From positions 1-23,453 of the forward strand of contig JAITMW010000107.1 of assembly GCA_031277155.1 (NCBI GenBank): a stretch of DNA of 23,453 nucleotides, read 5' to 3'. Every line of letters starts with the position of its first letter. Positions within the stretch are counted from its first letter, which is position 1. Made by a program: the position numbers and the translations under genes. This document shows, in pieces, positions 15,182 to 22,459 of the stretch. The notes below the pieces were generated by a model. It saw only the letters and a list, made by a program, of their open reading frames with translations. It ran no database searches and was not told where the DNA came from. Origin of the DNA: Clostridiales bacterium. Its GTDB lineage: Bacteria > Bacillota > Clostridia > Lachnospirales > WRAX01.

Positions 15182-15962
15182 CGGCCGCACAAAAGTCATG
15201 GGTATAATTGGCAGCCCCGTCGCCCACTCGCTTTCGCCCTATATTCAGAATCACTTCGCGCGTCATCTGGATGGCGATATTGTATACGCGGGCTTTGACG
15301 TTGGCGCGGGGGATTTTGCCGCAGCCATCAAAGGCGCCGAAGCCCTGGGCATCATCGGCCTTAGCGTTACAACGCCCCACAAGGCCGCCGCCGCAAAGCT
15401 GGCTGTTTCTGTGGATGCCCTGGCCAAACAGGCCGACGCCGTTAATCTGCTAAAGCTGACGGATGATGGCTATGTGGGCTATAACACCGATATTTACGGG
15501 GTGCAAAAGGCTTTCGAGCATGGCGGCATTGCCGTGGCCGGTAAGACGGTTGCGCTGATTGGCGCGGGCGGCGCGGGCCGGGCATGTGCAATTGCAATGG
15601 CCCGTATGGGCGCGAAAAAAATTTTCATTGCAAATCGTACATATAAAAAAGCGGAATATCTTGCAAAAATTCTCGCCACGCATTATAATATTGATACAGA
15701 GATTTGCCGGCACCATCAACGCGGCGCGGATATGCTGATTTTGGCCACAACGCCGGATTATATACCATCGGTGCTTGAGGGCTTTGCCGCAATATTTGAT
15801 GTGAATTATCATCCGCCAAGCCGCATCCCGCGGGCCTTTGGCGGTGCGGAGATGCTGGTATATCAAGCCGCAAAGACCTATGAAATAATACTGGGTGTTA
15901 CAGTGCCTGTGAAAATTATAGATAATATCCTAAACGAAATAAAAGGGAGGCTGCTATGTTAG
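15171..15962 (+). CDS. aroE: Shikimate dehydrogenase AroE
   Basis: This 263-aa NADPH-dependent enzyme reduces 3-dehydroshikimate to shikimate. Substrate-site motifs are GSPVAHSLSP (about 14-23) and SVTTPHK (about 65-71, catalytic lysine K71), with the catalytic aspartate D107 in GYNTDIYG. The cofactor site is IGAGGAGRACAIAM (about 129-142), and ANRTYKKAEYLA supplies the NADP-binding arginine. The usual NVT is SVT here, and the usual AVNT reads AVNLL, mild departures that do not remove catalytic residues. ATG 15171 lies inside the yqeG end. The shikimate kinase gene follows two genes on, so this is a partial aromatic amino-acid operon. Confidence 0.93.
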   Translation: MEISGRTKVMGIIGSPVAHSLSPYIQNHFARHLDGDIVYAGFDVGAGDFAAAIKGAEALGIIGLSVTTPHKAAAAKLAVSVDALAKQADAVNLLKLTDDGYVGYNTDIYGVQKAFEHGGIAVAGKTVALIGAGGAGRACAIAMARMGAKKIFIANRTYKKAEYLAKILATHYNIDTEICRHHQRGADMLILATTPDYIPSVLEGFAAIFDVNYHPPSRIPRAFGGAEMLVYQAAKTYEIILGVTVPVKIIDNILNEIKGRLLC

Positions 15963-16240
15963 ACAGGAATAATTTGGAATTAAAAAATTACATGGAGGTC
16001 TGCGTTTTGGACCTTATGGAGCCCGTACTGAAAAATCTCAACGCCTGCACATGCGACAATTGCTTGCACGACATTTTGGCCATCTCGCTTAACAGCCTGC
16101 CGGCAAAATATGTTGTCACCAAGAGAGGCGAAATGTACACAAAGCTAAACAACTTGCAGCATCAATTTGATGTTGACATTGTGTCGGCCATTGCCAAGGC
16201 ATCTGTGATAGTTTCGCGCAATCCCCGGCATGACAGATAG
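15956..16240 (+). CDS. comFB: ComFB-family protein
   Basis: This 94-aa protein matches the late-competence ComFB family: YMEVCVLDLMEPVL (about 12-25), CTCDNCLHDILAISLNSLPA (about 31-50) and KYVVTKRGEMY then NPRHDR at the end. The C31-x-C33-x2-C36 cluster could hold a metal. ComFB of Bacillus lies in the competence comF operon but its job there is unclear; cyanobacterial members have been reported to bind cyclic di-nucleotides. GGGAGG precedes the ATG. It overlaps aroE by 7 bases and aroK by 11 bases, so expression is tied to the shikimate genes, a context that does not fit a competence-only role. Confidence 0.9.
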   Translation: MLDRNNLELKNYMEVCVLDLMEPVLKNLNACTCDNCLHDILAISLNSLPAKYVVTKRGEMYTKLNNLQHQFDVDIVSAIAKASVIVSRNPRHDR

Positions 16241-16709
16241 GCAGCGCAATATTGCCTTAATCGGATTTATGGGCGTCGGCAAAACCACCATTGGGCGGTT
16301 GCTTGCGCCTCTTGTTGCCATGGATTTTGTCGATGCCGACACGGAAATTGAGAAAAAAGCCCAAATGCCCATCCCGCATATCTTTGAGCAGTACGGAGAG
16401 GGGCGTTTTCGTTGCCTTGAATATGAATTTTATCGCGAAGTGATGCCGTCGATACAAAACACTGTGATAGCCACCGGCGGCGGCGCTGTTTTGGATGCCC
16501 GCATAAGGGCCATTTTGCGCGAAAATGCGCTGGTGGTCTATCTTGTGGCCTTGCCTGAAACCATTTTTGCGCGCATTGGCGGCGACGGCAATCGCCCGGT
16601 TTTGTCAGGCGATGACAAGCTGGCGCAAATCACTGCTTTGCTGGCTGAAAGGGACGCGCTGTACAGGCAGACATGCCATGTTGTGGTTGACAGCAACAAT
16701 TTGGCTTGA
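16230..16709 (+). CDS. aroK: Shikimate kinase AroK
   Basis: This 159-aa P-loop kinase phosphorylates shikimate at the 3-position with ATP. Walker A is GFMGVGKTT (about 12-20); D35/D37 in FVDADTEIE bind Mg2+ and shikimate; R59 in EGRFRCLE and the GGG of ATGGGAV (about 81-87) complete the shikimate site; the LID region holds NRPVLSG (about 121-127). The length is normal. The ATG overlaps the comFB end by 11 bases and has no clear ribosome site of its own, which suggests coupled translation. The stop codon overlaps a TTGACA element of the following promoter. Confidence 0.94.
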   Translation: MTDRQRNIALIGFMGVGKTTIGRLLAPLVAMDFVDADTEIEKKAQMPIPHIFEQYGEGRFRCLEYEFYREVMPSIQNTVIATGGGAVLDARIRAILRENALVVYLVALPETIFARIGGDGNRPVLSGDDKLAQITALLAERDALYRQTCHVVVDSNNLA

Positions 16710-16734
16710 CAAAAAGGCTCGAAGGCGTTAAAAT
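16706..16734 (+). promoter_or_regulatory. Strong promoter-like site reading into the structured region
   Basis: TTGACA (16706-16711) and TAAAAT (16729-16734) are 17 bases apart. The site overlaps the aroK stop and would start RNA near 16741, directly at the hairpin that begins at 16745. Confidence 0.75.
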
Positions 16735-16740
16735 GTACTT

Positions 16741-16860
16741 AACTATTAGGGCAAAATGCGCTTGTTGCGGCCGGGTAAGCTTAAGCAACAGGCGCATTTT
16801 GTCTGCCCTAATTCGTGAAGACGGGGGCTAGCTATGCTGTAACCCCCAAGCCCAATCACA
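16741..16860 (+). ncRNA. Candidate structured non-coding RNA (unassigned; strand uncertain)
   Basis: No open reading frame covers this stretch. A long hairpin occupies 16745-16812: a 9-bp outer stem (16745-16753 with 16804-16812), a 4-nt bulge at 16800-16803, and a 15-bp inner stem (16754-16768 with 16785-16799, one G-U pair) under a 16-nt loop. A second hairpin has GGGGG (16823-16827) paired with CCCCC (16843-16847), with AGC/GCT inside. There is no U-run after either hairpin, so neither is a plain terminator. Promoter-like sites face inward from both sides. I do not recognise a known RNA class such as 6S, SRP RNA, tmRNA or a common riboswitch. Confidence 0.45.
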
Positions 16861-16865
16861 GAATT

Positions 16866-16895
16866 ATAATACCACATTTTTATACTTTGTGTCAA
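16866..16895 (-). promoter_or_regulatory. Promoter-like site on the reverse strand
   Basis: On the reverse strand, TTGACA (16890-16895) is followed after 18 bases by TATTAT (16866-16871), or after 21 bases by TATAAT (16863-16868). It would drive RNA through the hairpins towards the aroK 3' end. Confidence 0.5.
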
Positions 16896-16923
16896 CATTT
16901 TTTCAACAACAATCGACACAATT

Positions 16924-19900
16924 CTAGCCCCTCAGAATGTTAAATGTCTGCATCAAATCCAATCTTCCATAGCCCCATTGGTCATTGGGATAGGTGACAT
17001 TGGTGTCCCTGGCGCAGCCCTGCACCAAAAAGGAGCGTATGCGCAAATTGTCCAATATGGGATAGTTGCCGTCGACAACGCCCCATTGCAGCATCAAGGC
17101 CGCCGCCCCCGCTGTGATTGCCGACGCCACCGATGTTCCCGACATTTCGCCATAACCCGTGGGATAGATGCCCTGCACATCGACGCCGGGTGCCGTCAGC
17201 TCCGGAGAAATTATGGGAGAGCGCGTCGGCCCCCATGACGAGGCGGGATACAGGGAATTATTCTTTGGGTTGTAGGCGCCGCAGGTGATAACGCCAAGGG
17301 CAGTGCCCGGCTGTACAATGGTATAATTTGGGTTGGGCATGGTAAACTCTACTTGGTCGCTGATAAAGCCCGTCAGCGGCATCCAGGCGTGAAAAACACC
17401 ATCCAAGATAACGTTGCCGTGGACACTGGCCGTCCAAATGCCGGGTGTCGGATGGTCAATGATAAGCTCTATAAGGTCGTTGCCGCTGCCACCTGTTGGG
17501 AAAAAGTAATTTATGTTCACGGTGGACTTTTCCAGCACCAGCCTTTGCGAGTAAAATTCTTCCCTAAAGGTGACTTGGCGCATCACAATCTCGCCGGTGG
17601 GGGATTTAACAGACAGATACACCGAGTCCTGGGGCAGGCTCCAGATATATGCCGTGGCCGAAGGCACATTTTCTCCCACCCTTATTTCCACCGGCACAAC
17701 ATCGCCCTCTTTCGTAAGCTTGCCTTGGGTGTGCCGCTTTGTATTGGCCTCGTTGCCGGCGGCGACGCATACGCCAATACCGGGGCCCCTTCCCAAACTT
17801 GACAAAAACTCCTCCTGGACACCAACGCCGTCGTGGCTGCCCAAGGTTGTGCCGGTGGACATGCATATTGACAGCGGCCGATTTAGCTGTGCCGCCTTGT
17901 TAGACAAATATTTTATGCCCAAAAGTATGTCGGAGGAGGAATAGGCGTTTTCTTGCTCCGGCGGCACATTATATCGCCTTAGATAAAAATCCTTGGCCTT
18001 GCGCAGCTTTACCATGATGATTTCGGAATCGGGCGCCGCGCCTAAATAATCCCCTTCTTCCCGAGATGCCGCCACAGACGCCAAAAATGTGCCGTGGCCG
18101 ACGGTATCACGATGGGGCAGGATGTCCAGGGGATTTTCTGCTTTCAATGCCTCGTTAATATCTTCTTGGCTGTATTCCCGCCCGACAAAAACCTCGCTGC
18201 CCGCTATGTTTTGAGCCGTCTGGTCCCAAATTGCCGCGATTTTGCTTGTGCCGTCCTCATAGCGAAAGGCGTTGTGCGTATAATCTATGCCGGTATCTAT
18301 AAAGCCCAGCAAAACGCCGCGGCCCTTTAAATCCAGGTAGGGCCTTTGCTGCACCTGCAAAATGCCCGAGGATATCAGGGCGGATTTGCCCAGCAGACCG
18401 CAAATCCGTGAAGATATACGTATCGTGCTTAAATGCAAGTCCTTAGCAAAGTCGAAAAGCCTACCTTCCGGAAGATACACAATATACCATGCACCGCCGT
18501 CAATTTCCGCCCCAATCTTGATATAAGGCCGCGTTGCGGCGTATGCCCTAAACGCGGGTGTATTTGGCACAATAGTATCAACAACATTGGGCATTGCCAC
18601 GTATTCCGCCAGCGTTATCGCCTCATAATCCGTTTCGTCTCTTATCAGGGCGCCAACTTCGCGGGACCCGAAGTCTCTTAGATAATCCAGCGTGTCCTTC
18701 AGGCACAGCGTGCCATATCCCCAAAGCTCGTTGGGATATGTCCTGTCGGCACTGCGCCCCGCGCCCAGATGCAAATATGCCTTAAGGCGTTGGCCGTACA
18801 AATCACGGTCATTGCCCTGCACAATGCCCCACTGCATCAGCAAAGCCGCCGCCCCTGTCACAAAAGGCGCCGCTATGCTGGTGCCGCTGTAGCTGTCATA
18901 GCCGCCGCCCGCGCTGGGTGCCAAAACATTTACGCCGGGCGCGACAATGTCGGGCTTTATGCGCTGTGCCCCGGCAAAACCCCGTCCGCTAAATTCCGCA
19001 AAGCTCTCAAGGGTGGCGTCATACGCACCGACGGCCACCACTCTTTCGGAGGTGGCGGGCATTGTAATTGTGGCATCGGTGTCCGGCCTCAAAAATGCTG
19101 TGTCCCGCCCGACTTCCTCGATGGTTGGCAGCCACATGTTGTAGCGGCCAATAACACTGTGGACCGATGTGATGACAAACCGCCAGTGGCCCGGCGTGAT
19201 ATAGCCCTGTGCCGCAGAAATATCCGCATAAATCATCTGGTCGGGATTATAATTGGTGGGCTGGCCCATGTCAACACGAATTTTCACGCCGTCTATGGTC
19301 ATTGTGCGCTCGTGGTCGGCATTGCGGATGGTTCCGGTGGTTTTGCCCATGGGCGTGATTATTTCAACTGTAAATTCATCGGTAAAATCCTTCCACATCA
19401 CAACATAAAGCCTGGTAAGCCCGCCGCCGACGGTAAAATCTACAACCTCGCTCTGCCCTGTGGGCAATGTCCCGGAAAAATGGTGCCCGGCTGTGCCTTC
19501 GTTGCCGGCGGCCACCACAATGGACATCCTTGGAAGGGTGGCGATTTCGTCCACAAATTGCTCGAACAGCGAATTGTCGTCATGGGCGCCCTCGTTGGTG
19601 CCATAGCTGATGTTTACGGCAAAGGGCCGGTTTTTGTCCCCGGCGATATCAGCCACAAATTTCAGCGCGCGCATCAAATCCACGGTGCGGCTGCCTTGCC
19701 CCAGCTTTACGACCACAATCTCCGCCTCGGGCGCAACGCCCTTTTCCCTGCCGCCGGAGGACGCGCCATTGCCGGCCGCAACCCCCGCCACCGCCGTGCC
19801 ATGGCCTACTGTGTCAATCTGCTCAATGACCTCCAGGGGATTTGGCGCGGCCAAAGCCCCGTTCAATTGGTCGGCGGTGTATAAATGCCCGTAGGCAAAG

Positions 19901-20274
19901 CCCGCGGGCGGCGTGCCTGTGGCTGCCATATCCCAAAGATGCGTGATACGCGTGGTGCCGTCCGCGTTGCGAAAATCGGGATGGGTATAGTCAATGCCGC
20001 TGTCGATTACAGCAACCGTAGTGCCCCTGCCCGTAAGGCCAAAAGCCTGCACAGCCCGGGTAATACAGGCGCGGTAAAGGGACTCCGCCATGCGCAGACC
20101 TATGCCCTTCGGGCGTTCAAAATATTCAATTTCGGGAAAGTCCGCCAAGCGTGGGATGTCACCGGAATTCAAGGTCAAAATGGCAAAGCTGCCGCTTAGC
20201 AATTCCAGCTTGGCGCCCAGCGCCTCGGCCACAGCCGCCACATCACCGCGATATCTTACAATAATTTCAATCAT
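16924..20274 (-). CDS. Tandem Csp-like subtilisin (S8) protease, two complete units in one chain
   Basis: This 1116-aa protein has no signal peptide. Unit 1 has a short prodomain (about 1-75) and a subtilisin domain with D91 (VIDSGIDYTHPD), H158 (TVGHGTAVAG), oxyanion N258 (VAAGNEG) and S466 (YSGTSIAAP). An insertion of about 130 residues (270-400) matches the jelly-roll insert of Csp proteases. Unit 2 (about 540-1116) has its own prodomain-like start and D660 (FIDTGIDYTH), H727 (TVGHGTFLAS), N841 (VAAGNEA) and S1048 (MSGTSVASA). Csp proteases of clostridia activate the spore cortex hydrolase SleC; in Clostridioides difficile a CspB-CspA fusion carries a dead second unit, but here both triads are present. 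A role in germination is inferred, since no sleC lies in the window. I start at ATG 20274, preceded by AGAGGTGG, rather than 35 codons upstream. Confidence 0.9.
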   Translation of the reverse strand: MIEIIVRYRGDVAAVAEALGAKLELLSGSFAILTLNSGDIPRLADFPEIEYFERPKGIGLRMAESLYRACITRAVQAFGLTGRGTTVAVIDSGIDYTHPDFRNADGTTRITHLWDMAATGTPPAGFAYGHLYTADQLNGALAAPNPLEVIEQIDTVGHGTAVAGVAAGNGASSGGREKGVAPEAEIVVVKLGQGSRTVDLMRALKFVADIAGDKNRPFAVNISYGTNEGAHDDNSLFEQFVDEIATLPRMSIVVAAGNEGTAGHHFSGTLPTGQSEVVDFTVGGGLTRLYVVMWKDFTDEFTVEIITPMGKTTGTIRNADHERTMTIDGVKIRVDMGQPTNYNPDQMIYADISAAQGYITPGHWRFVITSVHSVIGRYNMWLPTIEEVGRDTAFLRPDTDATITMPATSERVVAVGAYDATLESFAEFSGRGFAGAQRIKPDIVAPGVNVLAPSAGGGYDSYSGTSIAAPFVTGAAALLMQWGIVQGNDRDLYGQRLKAYLHLGAGRSADRTYPNELWGYGTLCLKDTLDYLRDFGSREVGALIRDETDYEAITLAEYVAMPNVVDTIVPNTPAFRAYAATRPYIKIGAEIDGGAWYIVYLPEGRLFDFAKDLHLSTIRISSRICGLLGKSALISSGILQVQQRPYLDLKGRGVLLGFIDTGIDYTHNAFRYEDGTSKIAAIWDQTAQNIAGSEVFVGREYSQEDINEALKAENPLDILPHRDTVGHGTFLASVAASREEGDYLGAAPDSEIIMVKLRKAKDFYLRRYNVPPEQENAYSSSDILLGIKYLSNKAAQLNRPLSICMSTGTTLGSHDGVGVQEEFLSSLGRGPGIGVCVAAGNEANTKRHTQGKLTKEGDVVPVEIRVGENVPSATAYIWSLPQDSVYLSVKSPTGEIVMRQVTFREEFYSQRLVLEKSTVNINYFFPTGGSGNDLIELIIDHPTPGIWTASVHGNVILDGVFHAWMPLTGFISDQVEFTMPNPNYTIVQPGTALGVITCGAYNPKNNSLYPASSWGPTRSPIISPELTAPGVDVQGIYPTGYGEMSGTSVASAITAGAAALMLQWGVVDGNYPILDNLRIRSFLVQGCARDTNVTYPNDQWGYGRLDLMQTFNILRG

Positions 20275-20293
20275 TGATTTACCACCTCTTGCA

Positions 20294-20320
20294 ATTATAT
20301 GTTTACAGCCCGGCCATATT
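20294..20320 (-). promoter_or_regulatory. Possible sporulation sigma-E-like promoter for the Csp gene
   Basis: On the reverse strand, AATAT (20316-20320) is followed after 14 bases by CATATAAT (20294-20301). This resembles the mother-cell sigma-E pattern (ATA-type -35, CATAnnAT-type -10), while no TTGACA-like element is suitably placed. It lies about 20 bases before the start codon. Confidence 0.35.
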
Positions 20321-20330
20321 GTGGTATCAT
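20302..20330 (+). promoter_or_regulatory. Promoter for the 20352-23328 operon
   Basis: TTTACA (20302-20307) and TATCAT (20325-20330) are 17 bases apart, 21 bases before the ATG at 20352. It overlaps the proposed Csp promoter on the other strand. Confidence 0.6.
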
Positions 20331-20351
20331 ATGATAAAGCGAGGGAAAAAT

Positions 20352-20579
20352 ATGGAATACTGCCTGTGTGTAAAACCAAATGACAAAAATTTGCTGCATA
20401 TTGTGGCGCGGCAAGACTTGCGACGTGGATTTCATACGCCTTTTAGGATTGTGGCGACTGCAACTGACGAATTAGAAGCCTTTGAGCTGGTGGCGGCCCT
20501 TGTGCAGGATTATTGTGACGCCCGTGGCTGCCTGGATTTTTCGGGATTTAAACAATGGGCGGCGGAGGCAAAACGATGA
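20352..20579 (+). CDS. Small hypothetical protein (75 aa)
   Basis: I do not recognise this protein. It starts MEYCLCVKPNDKNLLHIVAR and ends in FSGFKQWAAEAKR; it is soluble, mixed alpha/beta in appearance, with three cysteines in the first six codons plus later positions (C4, C6, then C54 and C59). GCGAGGG precedes ATG 20352. Its stop overlaps the next start by 4 bases (ATGA), a strong sign of real, coupled translation. It is the first gene of the operon that ends with DegV. Confidence 0.65.
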   Translation: MEYCLCVKPNDKNLLHIVARQDLRRGFHTPFRIVATATDELEAFELVAALVQDYCDARGCLDFSGFKQWAAEAKR

Positions 20580-21274
20580 AATCAAAATCCAAAGCAATTT
20601 TCATGGCGGCGGGCATCGTCAGCGGCCTTTGCCTGATAACGCTGCTGCTGTATTTTGCCGTGGTGGTGCCTTCCTTTGGCATGTGGTTTTACCACTGGCA
20701 ATATGACGCCAATGACACCTATAATGTTGTGAACATGCGGCCCGACGACCTTCACGAGGTCACGCGTCATATGATACGCTATATGCAGGGGCATTTGGAC
20801 CGGGATACGGGTTTGCAGATTATGACTGTGGTGGGCGGTGCGCCCCGATATTTTTTCAGCGACATAGAAATTCGCCATATGGTTGATGTCTATGACCTTT
20901 TTGCCATTGGGTTTCTAATTCGCAATGGGGCCGTTGTGCTGCTTATACTTTGTTTGGCGGCCTTTGCGATTTTTGGCCGCCACCGGTTGCGCTGCCTTTT
21001 CGCGGGCTGGCAAATTGCGGCCGCCGCGGTGTTTGCCGTGCTGGCAACATTGACGATAACAATCGCCATAAATTGGCACCACGCCTTTGTCGTTTTCCAC
21101 GAAATTTTCTTTGACAATGATTATTGGATTTTGGACAGCCGCGTGGATTTGCTTGTCAACATCGTGCCATACCCCTTTTTCATCACGCTTTCTGCCGTGA
21201 TTGGCGGTTTTTTCGCGGCGGGGCTGACGACAATCTTTACAGCGGCCGCGTTTTTAAAAAGGAGGTTTGACTAA
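20576..21274 (+). CDS. DUF1461 (TIGR01906) integral membrane protein
   Basis: This 232-aa membrane protein has segments at about 8-30, 108-130, 137-160 and 195-222. Between the first two lies a soluble part with VVNMRPDDLHEVTRHMIRYM and the family-typical FSDIEIRHMVDVYDLF (about 93-108). Before the last segment is FHEIFFDNDYWILDSRVDLL (about 175-194), where DUF1461 proteins carry the 'F-F-x-N-D-x-W-x-L-D' signature. The function is unknown. GGCGGAGGC precedes the ATG at 20576, which overlaps the previous stop by 4 bases. Confidence 0.85.
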   Translation: MKSKSKAIFMAAGIVSGLCLITLLLYFAVVVPSFGMWFYHWQYDANDTYNVVNMRPDDLHEVTRHMIRYMQGHLDRDTGLQIMTVVGGAPRYFFSDIEIRHMVDVYDLFAIGFLIRNGAVVLLILCLAAFAIFGRHRLRCLFAGWQIAAAAVFAVLATLTITIAINWHHAFVVFHEIFFDNDYWILDSRVDLLVNIVPYPFFITLSAVIGGFFAAGLTTIFTAAAFLKRRFD

Positions 21275-22053
21275 TCCAGCTTGTATTGTCGATAATCTTG
21301 GTAATCCTTGTCGTTTTGGGTATTGCAATAGCCGTGCTTATCGCGCTGTTGCTGATTTTGCTTGCCATCGCGCTGTTTTGCAGAATGGAATACAAGGTGA
21401 AGCTGGCAAAGCCTGATGCCGAGGCCGATTTTGAATATGACATTAGAATCAAGTGGCTTTTTGGCATTATCAAGCGCAAAATAAAAAGCGGGGAAGAAGC
21501 ACCCGCGGCGGCAGTTTCCGGCCCTTCAGCTGATGCATTGCAAAAGGAAGGCGCCGAGAAAAAAGATGAGGACGCCGGGGCCGAAAAGGACGAGAAAAAG
21601 AAGACGGCAAAAAAGCGGCGCCTGGATGTCCTAAAGGGGCTTGATTTTGACAGCGGCATCCGCATCGCAGGATATACGCTGGCGCTGCTGAAAAAGTTGT
21701 TTGCCGCCTTTCGGCCCAAACGCATTGTGATACGCGGACGGTATGGCGCCCAAAATCCGGCTGTTACGGGCAAGGTGCTGGCGGCGGTGTATGCCGCGGC
21801 GGCGATGTTGGATATTGAGGCTGATGTCAGGGGCAACTTTGAACAAGAAGAATTGCAAGTGGATGTGCGTGTCTTGGGATATTTCCGGCTGTGGGCAATT
21901 TTTGTGCCCATGGTTAGATATATATTGCGGCCTGAAATTTGGAGATTGATTTTCCCAAAAAGGTCGAAAGAAGAAAAGAGGGCAAAGAAGGAAGCGAAAA
22001 AGATGTCAAGAAAAAATGATTTGGAGGTAGATGAAGATGGCAACAGAATTTAG
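21274..22053 (+). CDS. DUF2953 protein (YtfI-like), probable AUC start
   Basis: This protein of about 259 aa has a long N-terminal membrane segment (about 3-30), then CRMEYKVKLAKPDAEADFEY, IRIKWLFGIIKRKIK, a low-complexity lysine/glutamate/alanine linker (about 70-115), and a C-terminal domain ending in a basic tail. The DUF2953 family is uncharacterised and lies next to gerW/ytfJ in many spore-formers, as here. There is no ATG, GTG or TTG at the right distance from the strong AAAGGAGGT (21258-21266). The in-frame ATC at 21274, forming TAATC with the previous stop, sits exactly where TAATG would be expected. The alternative is TTG 21286, 20 bases from that site. Confidence 0.82.
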   Translation: MQLVLSIILVILVVLGIAIAVLIALLLILLAIALFCRMEYKVKLAKPDAEADFEYDIRIKWLFGIIKRKIKSGEEAPAAAVSGPSADALQKEGAEKKDEDAGAEKDEKKKTAKKRRLDVLKGLDFDSGIRIAGYTLALLKKLFAAFRPKRIVIRGRYGAQNPAVTGKVLAAVYAAAAMLDIEADVRGNFEQEELQVDVRVLGYFRLWAIFVPMVRYILRPEIWRLIFPKRSKEEKRAKKEAKKMSRKNDLEVDEDGNRI

Positions 22054-22459
22054 CAGCAATATTGCCAATATGTTTGAGCAATTGGAGGGCTTTGTGTCCA
22101 CAAAGACCGTAGTGGGCGAGCCTATGGTGGCAGGCGGCGTGACGATTATACCGCTGGTTGATGTAAATTTCGGGATGGGGGGCGGCAGCACCGGCGCGGA
22201 AAATGGTGAAGACAAGGCCAAAAAGGGCATAAGAAGCGGCGGCGGCATGGGCGCCAATATCAAGCCCTCGGCCATTTTGGTGATATCCGACGGCAATGTG
22301 CAGCTTGTCAACATCAAGCATCAGGACAGCGTAAACAAGCTGATTGACCTGATTCCGTCCATTACATCAAAATTTGACCTGGGCGCAATATTTGGCAAAA
22401 AAAATAAGGACAAGAACGAAAACAACGAAAACAATAAGGAAGGGGAAAACCAATTATGA
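22037..22459 (+). CDS. gerW: Spore protein GerW (YtfJ family)
   Basis: This 140-aa protein has the family core: NIANMFEQLEGFVSTKTVVG, EPMVAGGVTIIPLVDVNFGM, a glycine-rich segment (GGGSTGAE and SGGGMGANIKP), AILVISDGNVQLVN and VNKLIDLIPSI, followed by a lysine/glutamate/asparagine-rich tail (about 118-138). In Bacillus, YtfJ/GerW is made in the developing spore and is needed for L-alanine germination. GGAGG is 10 bases before ATG 22037, a better distance than ATG 22031. It overlaps the DUF2953 gene by 17 bases and DegV by 4 bases. Confidence 0.93.
   Translation: MATEFSSNIANMFEQLEGFVSTKTVVGEPMVAGGVTIIPLVDVNFGMGGGSTGAENGEDKAKKGIRSGGGMGANIKPSAILVISDGNVQLVNIKHQDSVNKLIDLIPSITSKFDLGAIFGKKNKDKNENNENNKEGENQL

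Noticed and set aside
16823..16847. tRNA-like or plain terminator reading of the G5/C5 hairpin
   Set aside because: There is no tRNA cloverleaf or T-loop sequence, and no U-run follows on either strand.
18769..19884. A 371-codon open frame on the + strand over the Csp-like protease gene
   Set aside because: It is antisense to an unmistakable subtilisin and rich in histidine, glycine and cysteine in a pattern typical of shadow frames.
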